From contig NC_134749.1 in the NCBI RefSeq assembly GCF_050436995.1, forward strand, positions 13,782,001 to 13,846,000: a stretch of 64,000 nt of DNA, written 5' to 3'. Positions 1 to 12,500 of the stretch are shown piece after piece (position 1 is the first letter of the stretch; each line of letters begins with the position of its first letter). Origin of the DNA: Anticarsia gemmatalis (Eukaryota > Arthropoda > Insecta > Lepidoptera > Erebidae). Position numbers and translations under genes: made by a program. The notes under the pieces are model-generated. The model was not told the origin of the DNA. It saw only the letters and a list, made by a program, of their open reading frames with translations, and ran no database searches.

Positions 1-432
1 CTATATTTTTACCTATTTTATAAGGCAAACGCTCAACAACTGAATCAAATGTAATAAACATATCGTGTGAACTTGAGAACACTTTTGAGGTCACGTTAGT
101 GGAATTATAATCTGAAGTTTTACTCAAGTCATTAATTAACTCAAATTTATACGTATTATAAAACGAATGCTATGCTAATGGACGCCCACACTGCATCAAA
201 TTTTAAAGCAATATTCAAACTTTAGGTTTATAAAGAAAATACAAAATTCCAAAGTAATATTGTTGCTATGTTAACTTTGTATTTATTAGTTGTTTTATTC
301 AAGTTAGTAACAATAAGAGGTAAGTTACTATACTTCCGTAGTCAATCAGCAGAAGCAGCAGCAAAGAGCAGTAGAAAGTTCATCGTTATTGTAAAACAAT
401 CTTGTGTTGTTTTCGTTTTATTTTATAAGAAA

Positions 433-677
433 CTTGCTGACCCGCGCAACTTTGCTTACGTCACATGAGAGAGAATGGGTCATTTCTCCCCCGTTTGTGT
501 AACATTTTTTATTGGTACTCTGCTCCTATTGGCAGTAGCGTGATGTTATATAGCCTATATCCTTCCTCATAAACAGGCTATTCAACAGTTAAATAATTTC
601 AATTCGCACCAGTAGTTCCTGAGATTATCGCGTTCAAATAAACGAACAAACTCTTCAGCTTTATTATTAGTATAGAT
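433..677 (-). mobile_element. Helitron, Lep1-like, copy 1
   Basis: It matches the family seen nine more times here. The reverse strand starts TC(T)ATACTAATA and ends in GGGTCAGC then AAG; the usual CTAG has become CTTG. It has the hairpin bases GCGCAACTTTGCTTACGT near the 3' end and the internal AAACAAA run. Non-coding and non-autonomous. Confidence 0.75.
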
Positions 678-727
678 GTTGTTTTCTGAGTAAAATACTC
701 ATCTTAAGTCATTTTTTTTTTTTTTTT

Positions 728-831
728 AATAACCCATATCTGTCCCACTGCAGGGCAAGGGTCTCCTCCCAAACGAGGCGGAGGGGTTAGGCCTTGAGGC
801 CACCACGCTGGCCAAGTGCGGGTTGGGATAC
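728..831 (-). mobile_element. LINE tail, family C
   Basis: AACCCATATCTGTCCCACTG, GGGTCTCCTCCCAAACGAGG and CACGCTGGCCAAGTGCGGG. The same tail recurs at 3243, 10226, 14424, 19404, 33331 and 63191. Confidence 0.7.
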
Positions 832-1120
832 TTATGTTATAAATGTTAATTTTAAAAACGACATTATGTAACACAAACTAAACATACAAAACGTGTGTGT
901 ATTTACGACACATATAAGACACTTTTGATAAATAAATCACTTGATTTTACGCGTGAGGAGAATTTTAGATTAAGTATCAAATATGTTTTTATATTTATAC
1001 GGTTGGGTCTTTGATCACAGTCACAAATAAACTAGCTTGTGATTGGTTGTCTGCCTTCGCAATGAAAAATCTAGTGTATAATTTAACTGGAACTAAACTC
1101 TGTAGAGCGATTCTGAACAG

Positions 1121-1378
1121 TCTTCTTACCGTATGGCTAGTGACTGTGGTCAACCTAGTGTCAAAGTTGTTCAAGCCGCCCGAAGGCCTTTGACACGGCA
1201 TAACGACTGTTATATTAGCAGACACCAACCGTGGCTTTTAACCTGCCTTTTAAAGCACGGAGACGCCTAGCTCAAATACCACTAAGCGGTCATCCATCTA
1301 TGAAATGACCGCGTCAAAGATTGCTTAACCCGCAGATCGTTTACCGACCGGTGAGCGCAAATAGCTACGGGCGTCTCG
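1121..1378 (-). mobile_element. LINE 3' end with GAA tail, family L
   Basis: The + strand starts TCTTCTTACCGTATGG and holds CAACCTAGTGTCAAAGTTG, AAGCCGCCCGAAGGCC and ACAGATCGTTTACC-like words shared with five other copies. Confidence 0.75.
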
Positions 1379-1646
1379 CTTATACTTTATATCTATATTA
1401 TCCTAAGTTATTTAAGTTTACTCAACTTAAACGTGAACTATGACATTCACCTTTTACGTTCAGAAACATCTAGAATGCAATTAAGTAAAGCTAATAAAAG
1501 GTTTAAGCTCTCGTAAGAGTATTTTATTAAGTAAGTAGTTGTTTCATAAGAATGCAATTTAAATTCTTTAGTCTAAGATATTTTTCTCGAAACCATTTAA
1601 GCCTTTTTTGGAAATAATTTTAATATTTTATGATTTTGTTTACACC

Positions 1647-1710
1647 CATGGCTCTGTGATTAGCACGAGTGCTTGGGGGTGAGAGGGGTGATGGGTTTGA
1701 TTCTTAGATA
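1647..1710 (+). repeat. tRNA-like remnant
   Basis: GGCTCTGTGATTAGCACGAG and GATGGGTTTGATTCTTAG look like a decayed SINE head. Confidence 0.35.
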
Positions 1711-2494
1711 AAATCTTATTTAAACTAAATATAAATAAATTGTATATTCCTTAATAGTCGCCTGGATTTGGGTAAATAGCAATAAGCCTGCCCTCTATAT
1801 ACTTAGGACTAACATAGTAATGGTGTAACGTAGATATAAAACACCTCTGCCTACACGAGTGCCACAGGTGTGATATTATGTTTGTATAAATTGTAAACAA
1901 GTATATTTGTATTTGAAATTCATCGCGCTGTTATGTTTTTCGTCGTAGTAAATTATTACGGCTGTTGTACTCTAACAAAGAAAGCTAATTTACCCTTAAG
2001 CTGAAAAATAAAAAATAATCTTTCATATTTTTACGACGAACATTGTTTGGAATGACAAAACAATTTTAAAGACCACAATATGGAATTCTATCCAGTAAAC
2101 ATGCAAATACGTGCATGTACGCTAAAGTAAAAATATGAAAAAGGTTTAACAAAATGTGTACCTGTGGCTGTGATGTCGTTCGCGTCGATATCGGAAAATG
2201 AAGTATAGTTTATATTGTCTTTACCAATATTCATGAGAATATATAAATTCAGGTGGAGCGGTTTAGGATAGAATGCTATCCTTGCTACACACATAAGCAG
2301 TTCGCCATTAATCAGCCATGGAGAGTGGCATAACTGAATCTGTGTAGATGAACCCGATCGGCACAAGTCGAATAAGTGAGTCGAGTCGGCTTTGTTGATC
2401 GATAAATATTACCGACCAAACGCGCCGAACCGAATATGTGTGTAGTTAGTCTAATTACAAGCAGACGTACGGACAGACAGATTTATGCAGTACG

Positions 2495-2650
2495 GTACAA
2501 TGCTTTACTACTATCGACAGCCGTAAATCGGCGGCTAGCTATTGAGAAATTTTGCACGAAATTCGATTCAGCGCCTCTACCGGGCTCCGTAAGAACTATT
2601 TTGGCAGTACATTTTAAATGTCAAATTCCAACTGTAGAGAATTTCGTTAC
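2495..2650 (+). mobile_element. MITE family M1 copy 1
   Basis: Shared body words are CGGCTAGCTATTGAGAAATT and AACTATTTTGGCAGTACATT. The family consensus ends are inverted: TCGATTCTCTAC at the left and GTAGAGAAT at the right. Confidence 0.75.
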
Positions 2651-3242
2651 TGGTGGTTTCAAACTAGGTAGACATTCATTCGACAATACAATTGTCAATA
2701 TATTCTTGGAAAACGTTGCATTCGGAAGTAATTTAAAGTGTGTATTTAATTAACAAATTGTTCTCCATTTCATTTTACAGATGACCAAAAACGTTATTTG
2801 CATCACTTGGTACTTTCGTGTTGACATTTTAAATTGTTCGTAATAAAAATATTTTGCAATAATTTTTTGCAATACGCAGGATAAATTCGTTACTTATTTC
2901 TTTATTTAATTGGTTCATAGCCGTAACAGAAAAATTTATTCGCCTTTCAATATTCAATCAATTCTTTTAAAAACTCTTTGTAACGCAGTCATTTTGTTCT
3001 GCATAAAAATATTTAATTGCAGATGTTTGTTCGTTGTCTTCTTTTTGGGATTTCCTTTTTCATAAAAAATGGCATGTATTTTTTGTAGGCTCAGAGTCAA
3101 AGCCTAGTTTTTGTCTAATATTAGAAAAATGCCTTTATATAGCAGAGGAACTGTAATTTATCGATCTCTGACTTTGGAATAAGCTAACTTTCGGCCAAAA
3201 GTACTTACAATTACTTCTTATATACAATTTTAATTTAATTTT

Positions 3243-3301
3243 AATCCCTCCCTCGTTTAGTAGGAGACCCTTGTCCAGCAGTGGGACAGTGAAAGAGTTT
3301 A
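3243..3301 (+). mobile_element. LINE tail, family C fragment
   Basis: CCCTCCCTCGTTTAGTAGGA then CCCTTGTCCAGCAGTGGGAC. It lies about 70 bp before exon a. Confidence 0.65.
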
Positions 3302-3369
3302 AAATATAAAAAAAATATTACGCTATTACCTGTACTCTTCCTTTTTAACCAAAGTTTTCATTGTTACAG

Positions 3370-3512
3370 TGTAACAAACATATTCCTGGTGAATCTATCA
3401 GCGGCCGACCTGCTAGTGACCGGAGTGTGCATGCCGATACAACTGAGCAAGGCCATAACCCTCGTGTGGTTCTACGGAGAGACTGTCTGCAAGATTGTTA
3501 ATTATATTCAAG
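3370..3512 (+). CDS. GPCR exon a: TM2, ECL1, start of TM3
   Basis: The acceptor is ttgttacag|T and the donor G|GTACGA. The exon enters in phase 2 and leaves in phase 1. It encodes VTNIFLVNLSAADLLVTG and continues to CKIVNYIQ. The NLSxADLL motif is the TM2 signature with the conserved Asp. WFYGETVCK is the usual ECL1-TM3 boundary, with the cysteine that should pair with ECL2. The phase-2 entry means the preceding exon must end with two bases of a codon. No TM1-like exon with that ending was found in 1-3369. Confidence 0.9.
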
Positions 3513-6500
3513 GTACGATTGTTTATTTATCATCCATTTGTGTGTTTGTATGAACTTGCTTGTAGAATGAGAGATGGAGGTTTAAAGCACAAGCGTTGTG
3601 TCTGTCGATTTGTCTTAATTAAATTTAAATCAAAGGACAACTTAGCTACATTTTGGATATATGCATCATATCAATGTTCATTTGATTTCACGGTGTGATT
3701 TAGGGTGACTCAGTCTAGTAGTAGAAATCTAGTAATTGAAAGGCCACTAGGACCTTAGTTCGAATAGAAAATCCAAATATCAGATCAGATATAATATTAA
3801 AAGACCTATGAAAGTCTAATACACAAATCTCTAAAACTTAAACTGATCTCCATACAAAGTTACAAAAGTTAACACACAACATGTCCGCCGGAACAGCCTC
3901 GGACGTGATTAATAGCTTTGACAACTTGTTACAGTTTACACGTCGATCTAATTTTCACATTGTGATATAAGTGGACCTTATGTTAGGCGTTTAGTGGTTT
4001 AGTTATAAGGATATTGGATATCCTAGATCAAAGGGAGTTTGGAGGTTGTTGAAGTAATTGTTTTTTGATGTTTTGTTTACAACTATTCAATTGATAAAGC
4101 AAAGTGTTTGTTATGGAAATTAACTGTGCAATATTTCAACTATAAAGTGACTACTTTAGCCTATACTGAATTTTCAAGATATTATTTTTATTCATCATTG
4201 ATTACTACCTTAATTTTGTCCTATGTGGCCGACCCAACACGTTTTCTCTTACTTACATTTATTAATCGTTAATTCTGTCACTAAACCTTTCACATCATTG
4301 CAGGCTCTTCATAGTATAGCCATATTCTTAGTTGCAAAGTAGGTATAGCTTTATCCCCACGATACCACCATAGCATCGTTCATGACTAAGCACATAAAAA
4401 CCACAAATTTTCTAGTCCAACTGTCTCTAGCAAGTCCGTCTCCATTCCCACTCATTACCCATTCAATCACGCGTATTCTTCCCTTCATTAATAACTTTGA
4501 AGTTCACAAACACTACCACAAGAACACGCAAATTATATCCGTCCCAAATTCTGTTCAACCACATTACCAACAAATCACTGATAGCAATTAGTCGCTTCAT
4601 TATAACGACACAGGACCCTTTCTGTAATTAACTCAATTATTTACTCAAATATCTAGTACATTCTGGAGAGTTTACCACTAGGTCTTGTAACACAACACCT
4701 CTAAACTGTCTAGTAGGGATGCCCGTTATGATGCGATATATCGATAATTTATAAGATATTTTGACCATACAATACGCCTCTACATATCGTATCATGATCA
4801 AATATCAAAATTAGTATTTCGCATCGAAGTTTGACAACGATTTTTTTTGTTACAATTTTAAAAACAAATGATAATAGTTTATATCTAAGTACAATATATT
4901 ATTATGTTCATGCACCAATTTGTAACTTATAATAATCTTATTATAAAAATTATATGTCAGCAGTACAGATATTCTGCTGACACTTTATATGGTGTCAAAA
5001 TCGACGGCTTGGAGCTTCTTTATTAAATTAGGTATTTATTTTAACTTGAATAAAACTGTTTCTTATAATATTTATTGTTTATTTTTATTTATAAACAGTA
5101 TATTAAGTAAAATCATTACAAATATAACAAAGTTTAATACATACTTTGTTCATTTGAACGCATATTTAATATAATGCATGCGATTACGATGCGATAAATC
5201 AATTCAAAGAGAAGCGATACTATCGAACCGATACTGACAAATGCAATACAGCTGCGATGCGATATATCGATACAATACAAGGGCATCCCTACTGTCTAGG
5301 TTCAAACCACTTGATCAAAGGTAATTCAACACGGAGATAAGATTGTTTGTTATAGTTTGTATTTCTATAATATTAGTAGAATCTCCTTCAAAATGTTGTC
5401 TGTTTTGTTTCGAAAACTTTCTGAAGTTTCGAAACTATTTTCAAAGTCCTATTAAGCAGCGAGCATATTTTACCGGCTGAGTTAGCAAGTTAAGAAATAA
5501 TATTTAAAAAATATTTTATTATGTATCGACTAAACAATTTTGTACGAACAGCCATCACAAACGCTAGTCTTAAATTGCAATATTTGGTTTTTACAAGAGA
5601 CACATTGAATGAAGTATAAAAATGAAGTAAAATTCTTTCAAAATTAATTAAATTTATTCCTGGCGCAAAAATGGATTATTACAAAATCAAAATCGGCTAT
5701 ACATTTTACCGTTTGTAACATTTTCCAATTGTTTGTTGTTTGTCGTATGGTTAGTGGTCAACCTGGTGTCAAAGTTGTTCAAGCCGCCCGAGAGGCCTTT
5801 GACATGGCTTTACGACTGTTATCTTAGTAGATAACAGCCGGGACCGACTTTTAAGCCCTCCGAAGCACGGAGACGCCCTGCTCAAATATGCGGTCACCCA
5901 TCTATGGAATGACCGCGCCAAGGGTTGTTTAACCCACAGATCGTTTACCGACCGGTGAGCGCAACTGGCTATGGGCGCCTCAAATTTAAAATTTTCCACT
6001 GATTCTTAGGCATGGTTTATATCTCATCCGTCGACGCCCACTTGTAAAATTCACACAACATAAAAACATCTGAACTGAGAATCAAACTCGAGCCTCATCA
6101 ACGTCACGGAAATAACAAACCACAAAAGACCCAAACAATGTGTTCTCTATAGAAATAACAAGTTTTTCGTTTCTGACAGATTGTGACACATTCAGGAAAG
6201 AAAGGTTTAGATATTATGATGTAAAAGTACGAGGTACTGTCGTTTACCAATAGTATTTGTTGGAGTGTAGGCCCATTTGTTCGAGAAATAGGTGCTATTA
6301 CATAAATTGAGAGAACTTGTACTGAAGTAAGGGAAGTTTATTTTTGGGTACTACATTTTGTATATGGACAAGGAATATGATATTATAATTAATGATCTAA
6401 ATGGACGATATTTATTTTACAGGGGCCACATTTTCCCCTTTTATACGAATAAGGAAAAATAATATCGGATTCATTTAAAGGATATTTTTTTAAATATAGG

Positions 6501-9500
6501 AGTCAGAATAGCACGTAAAATTTCACGGAATTCCTTCTTTACATTTTCCTAAAAAATTATCAAACATTGTTTTGATATGGAAGTAATATTTTTGTTACAC
6601 AAAATCTTTCCACGTGGATGTCACGGTAAGAAATGTATTCAAAAACTTTGTCGGGTCTTAATACTAAATTGTTAAATGGGTCTTAAACATAATGAGAATT
6701 TTAAGATTAAGGTACCTTATTTTGTTGCCTGTCGAAAAATATCGTCGCATTTAAGACGTTTAAGTAAGTTTAGCAATAAAGCATTTCGTGTACAGACTGC
6801 GATAGCTTGAAAACTTCACAACTTATTTATAGCTATAAAACAATTAGTATTTTCCTTTTTTACAGGTGTATAGGGTAGAAAAAAGTCTGTTTTCACAGAA
6901 CATAGTTTAACCTGCAGAAATACCAGAGAACTATTTCTAAACTCTCTGATCAGTAAACTAAAACTCTTTTCTCAACAATTCAGAAATATTAAATAGTTTA
7001 CCTACGAGTTATTACCTGAGCTAGTTTAAATTGTTTGTAACTACTTTGTAAACGGGCAGTTTATACGATACTTTATTAGTTGGCAATTTAGTAGCCTTAT
7101 GAAGAGTTTATATTCAACACATTTTGCCGAAGTTGATTTGCATTTATATTTTATGTAACATAATTATCGATTCATATTATGTTATGAAATTATGTTTTTA
7201 CTAAGTATGACGTATTGATTTTTTAAATATAAATGTACTGATTATGTAAAATGTTATGTGTTACAAATATATTAGATGTCTTAAATGGAAAATTATGAAC
7301 AAATTCTGAACATTCTTGAGATCTTACTATTTGAGGTAGTAAATCAATCTTTGATAAAATCCCTAAATGGAAACAAAATATATATTTTAAAGCAGCATAA
7401 ATTACACAGATTAGTAGGAACATTATACCTATATTCACAAGAGACACTACCCATAGTAACCATGTCCACCTCAAGCAATAAACCGTATGTCGCCACTCAA
7501 AGCTTTACGACAACCCATAAGAAGGACTAACGGCTTTCAAGTTTGACTGCGGTAATTATTACTTGACGACTTTGACTGACGTGATGGCTTGACGTCACAC
7601 AGTTTATTGGTACTTATTGTTATGGGTCTCTTGTCTCAAAGGTACTTGATGTTAGTCAATTAATTGAATTAAGGTTGTTACCTTTAGTTTGTAAGTAGTT
7701 ATATTGTTTTGTGGTTAGGGAATATGCAAGTGATGTTGTGTAGCTCGATTCTCTACTACAATCGTCTACCGGCAACCGAGAAATTTAACACGAAAATCTG
7801 TTAAGCGCCTGTACCGGGCTGCTTAAGAACTATTTTGGCAGTACATTTTAAATGCCAAACCCTCGATACTCGACAGTACAGATTATACAGAATTGCGCTA
7901 CTGAGATCGGGTTTTGAAAACGTCTTGTTTGTTTTAAATGTTCGTTGTTAGAATTGATTTGAAGTCTCTTTTGCGATAGAAAGGAGACATGATACTCCTA
8001 CATTGTAAGTTGTCTAGAGGAAAAAAGACTTGTCATTACATTTTAGGTATAATATAAGACGAAATGCAGATGTTTAAAAAATATTCAAAATAGGAAATTT
8101 TGTAAGTTTGTGTATTTCATTCGCAAATTAAAATATGTTGGTGATACAAAAGTCTTTACAATATAAGACTACCTCGTTACAGGAAAGGTTTATTTGCACA
8201 AATTATTCAAACTTAGGAAAATCCAAAGTTTATATAAGTAAATTTTCTCCAAGCCAGCAAGTTCGGTAATAATAATATGACCTTAACAAAGGTTAATAAC
8301 GCATCAAATAAATCCAGAAACCCACTCATCCGAACCGTAGGCGGGTAATACACGAACTCTTTCCAGCAAACAATCATACACAAATTACCAGTGATTTTGC
8401 TGAAGAAATAATACGAACCAAACGAGTCGAAGACGAACGGCCTTCATGCAAATATTTGCCAAGCGTTAGATTGTTCCGAGTGTGTTTGCGTATGTAATTT
8501 GTTACGCCCACAAATGTCATCGTTGTGAGGAATTAAGACTAGACTTGTTTCATTAGTGGTTTGGTTTGTACGGCTTTTCTCTGACGATGTTTGAAGAGGC
8601 TTAGGTTTGGTTATGTATGATTTTAAAAATATTGTTTGATAAAAAATATTGAGATCGTTTTGCGAGTAAAAAAAAAAAACTTTTGCTTAATACATTGTGA
8701 CTCAATCTCAACTTTTAATACTATAATACCTACCTAATAGTTAAATGCAACGGGTCTTAAACGCGATTGAAAATAAAAGATTAGGATACCTTATTTGTTT
8801 ACTCGACGTTTCGATTGAATTGCATCGACCGTGATCACGGGCTGACTGTTTAATTTTCAATCGCGTTTAAGACCAAAATATATTATCCTTGCATTGAGCA
8901 TTGTTTAAAAAAACTTTCCTTAAACGTTTCTTCAAAAATTTGCTAAGGACGCCTAAAGTCATATTTAGATCATTGTTGTCGATAGAGGTAAAAATAGCTC
9001 TTTAGAAATTTCATCCACCTATCTTTGTATCCAAAGTTTGGCACTTAAGAATTCTATACACCAAAGCTATTTGATAAACATGTCACAGGTGGTTCGTGAT
9101 CGGCTCTCTAAAAAGAAAATACAGTCGGAATAGAATGTGAACGGAAAAATTCTTGGAAGAAATACAAACTATTAGAGATACGACAGGACACCTTTGTGAC
9201 CTTTCATATGACCCTTTACTAAGAAAAGGTGTGAAAAGATCAGATGAATTTAGATGTAATAAAATACTTACAATTTCCTCACGTCTGGCTACTTTTTTCC
9301 AATTCACTAGAACCTCGAGTAAAAATCCAGGGCTAGAATATTTCATTGGTATTGAGTGTCAAGTTTCTTGAAAAATCGGAGCTTGTTGAAGCACTTCGCG
9401 TGCTCGTAGAATTAAATATGAGTCAGCAAGAATTTGATGTATTTTCATAAGCTAACAGCGTCCTTGCGCGTTGATATAAATATTTATACAGTACTACATG

Positions 9501-12500
9501 CTTGCGACTACTTGTATGATTTAAATGAGAAAGACTTGACAAATAATTATTCAAAAGTTCAAAACTCATAAATATAATATTCCTGTAATTAGGAAAAGCG
9601 ACTGAATTAATATGAACTCTCTTTCTTCAACCAGAATAATATTAGTAAGGTTTAAAAACAAAGCAAATGATTATCATTGATCACAAAGCAAAGTCCAACT
9701 TAACTTTTTGTTAAACTTCAAAGACCACAAGATATCTCCAGTAATCATCTTCATTATTTTTGTGGACAAATATTAATCTGTAACTTATCTATGATTCTCA
9801 TCGCCATCATCATATCAAATTCTATAGCCTCTTCTCGTCTTGCAGGTGTAGCCGTAGCAGCCAGCGTGTTCACCCTCACAGCCATGTCAGTAGACCGGTG
9901 GCTATCCATCTCTCCAGAACCTCGGCTCCGACCCCCCGGGAGGAAGCAGGCTCTACTGCTGCTTCTGCTGCTGTGGTGTGCTGCCTTACTGATATTCATA
10001 CCATTGCTGATGGTAGCTACAGTGAGGAGGGAGCCCGTGCCGATTATCTCCAAAGCTTTGAGGAATTTATCGGTATGTGTTTGAGTTCTTTTTTGTATCC
10101 AATATTGCTTTGCTTAGTGAAAATTGTAGATATTTTTGGGCTTTGAACTAGTAGCTATAAGTATTACAGTTTTTATTTCTGGATTGGTCAGTGTTGTTCA
10201 TACTTTTTTGTGAGTTTTTTTTTCAACCCGTTATTATCCCACTGCTGGGCCAGGGTCTCCTTGAGGGATGGGTTAGGTAGGTCTTTTGTGAGTTGAATTA
10301 AAAATAATAATTTATAAGACTTCAATTTGTTTTTAATTTTACCGGTAAAAACCAAATGTACAAAAAATATTTTTCAGGAAATTCGTTAAGAGGATTGTTT
10401 TACTCTACATTATGAGGTTTCGTAAAAATATTATCAAGTTTCACACTTGACTGGCGATAAGCTAAAATTGCTTTATCATGAATTGTTCAGACCGTGGCGT
10501 AGTTTTGTTAAGCAATCATTAATCAAGGGAACGGAAAGACAGTTTTATTTTTGGAAATTATATACTGTTTCCATTGTCTGAGTTTATTTTTAAACTATCT
10601 CTGTGGCGCGGTAGTTATGTTGATGTTCACTGCGGGCGAGGCTGTGGGTTTGATTCTGATGCATTGATAGCAGTTTTATATCTGCTCTGCTTTTTTATTT
10701 GTATATTTACAAAGGCCCCCCACTAAATTCAATAAATTTAACTAATAGTACAGTCAGCTCCAAAAGTCGCTTAACAACTTCATATTTCCAAAACCTCTGT
10801 GTTACGTAACTGTAATAAATAACTGATCAAAATCAGAATCAGGTAGAATGAGTCAGAATTAAACATTTCAATCAATGGCAAATGTTTTTTTCATGGAATA
10901 ATATGCACACTTCAGTATATAGGGTTTCAAAAGATTGAGTATGATTGTACATGATTGACTTTTGGAGCTGACTGTACATGTGTATTTAGTGAAATAATTA
11001 TTTATTTAACACACTAGCCGATCCGCGCAACTTCGCTTGCGTCACATAAGAGAGAATGGGTCATAATTTCCCCCGTTTTTGTAACATTTTTTGCTAGTAC
11101 TCTGCTTCTTTTGGTTGTAGCGTGATGATATGTAGCCTATAGCCTTCCTCGATAAATGGGCTATCTAACACTGAAATATTTTTTCAAATCGGACCAGTAG
11201 TTTCTGAGATTAGCGCGTTCAAACAAACAAACAAACTCTTCAGCTTTATTTATAATATTAGTATAGATTGTATGCCTCATTTTATCAATAACTGCTTTTG
11301 AAACGGATATTCATAATTAAAACTTTATACATCGACTCAAACACAGCAATTAAGCAGAAAAATTGCAATTTAACTGCTATGCAACCAATCACGGTGCTCA
11401 GCTAAATTGGAATGTTAATTAGTAAACTAAAAACCTGGTTAACTCGAATCTGATACTGAAATTGCCAATGAATTGTGTTGAAATGAACGGTTTGCAATAT
11501 TTATTAGCAAAAGTGTAGATAAAATATACATATATTATTAAAGTATGTCCGATATCTTGAAAAAAGGTCAGGTGCGTGGTACTCGTAACCGACGGTCTTT
11601 TATGACAAGATGAATTAATGTGAATGAGGTAGGGGAAGTTTGTAAGGATCGTTCCAAGATGCGTTCTTTCGTGGAGACAAAATAACGCAACTTGGAGAGG
11701 CAGAGGCCCATTCTATGGGAAAAAGGCGTGATTTTATGTATTTACGTTTGTAAATATAATAATATGCAATCGAAATATAACCACGTTTTATAGTGTCATA
11801 TTTGGCTTAATCATTTAAATAACAACAGTGTGGGAAGGGTATCAAATCCTTTTTTGAGACATAACTGGAAAAATATGAGGAAAAGCAAATATATGCATAC
11901 CTACTCGTATGCATAAAACTGAATAGTTCGAAGACAGTAGGCAGAAAACACAAACTTTTTTATATACTACTAGCTGACCCGCGCAACTTCGCTTGCGTCA
12001 CCTAAGAGAATTGGTCAACATTTTTCCCGTTTTTATAACGTTTTTCGTTGCTGCTCCGCTCCTAATGACCGTAGCGTGATGTTATATAGCCTTCCTCGAC
12101 AAATGGGCTATCTAACACTAAAAGATTTTTTCAAATCGGACCAGTAGCTCTTGAGATTAGCGCGTTCAAACAAACAAACAAACAAACAAACTCTTCAGCT
12201 TTATAATATTAGTATAGATTCTTACAGTCAAAGCAAACTAACAAAAACAGTGTCTGCACTGAACAAACTGTACAGTCATGGAAGGAACATTCGAATCTTT
12301 TGCAGCGTCGAAGTGGTAGGAAACTTCCGTGAACTAACGTGATCAATCAAATATTACCTCCCAAAGGTTTATTCAAAGAGCTACCTCGAACTTGAGTGAG
12401 GAAATAAACATATAATGTAGAAGTATGTTTGGCTATCTGATGTAATATACTAGCTTTAGCCCGCAACTTTGTTGGCTTGAAAAGATTTCCCGGGCTAAAA

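Larger units (their letters stand above)
1..3369. other. Upstream flank or intron, mostly repeats
   Basis: This stretch lacks a recognisable exon. It holds a Helitron copy (433-677), a LINE tail (728-831), a GAA-tail LINE end (1121-1378), a tRNA-like remnant near 1647-1710, a MITE copy (2495-2650) and a LINE tail (3243-3301). The parts at 1-430, 1380-1640, 1720-2430 and 2760-3240 show nothing definable. It is probably intronic, because TM1 must lie further upstream. Confidence 0.6.
3513..9845 (+). other. Intron 1 (6333 bp)
   Basis: The donor is GTACGA and the acceptor TTGCAG. It interrupts TM3. It holds a hAT-like element (4714-5291), a LINE tail (5741-5980), a MITE (7741-7902) and an inverted-repeat MITE (8752-8874). 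I see nothing definite in 3513-4700, 5300-5740, 5990-7740 and 8880-9845, although 9130-9370 is weakly coding-like in both directions. Confidence 0.8.

Noticed and set aside
2088..2366. Minus-strand frame with a donor-like G|GTACAC
   Set aside because: Wrong strand for the receptor, no recognisable domain, and only weak acceptor options.
2436..2753. 105-codon + strand frame considered as a receptor N-terminal exon
   Set aside because: It is mostly MITE M1 copy 1 and encodes no TM1-like helix.
12171..12190. Direct AAAC repeats as a CRISPR-like or independent microsatellite
   Set aside because: They are the internal (AAAC)n tract of a Helitron and recur in each copy.
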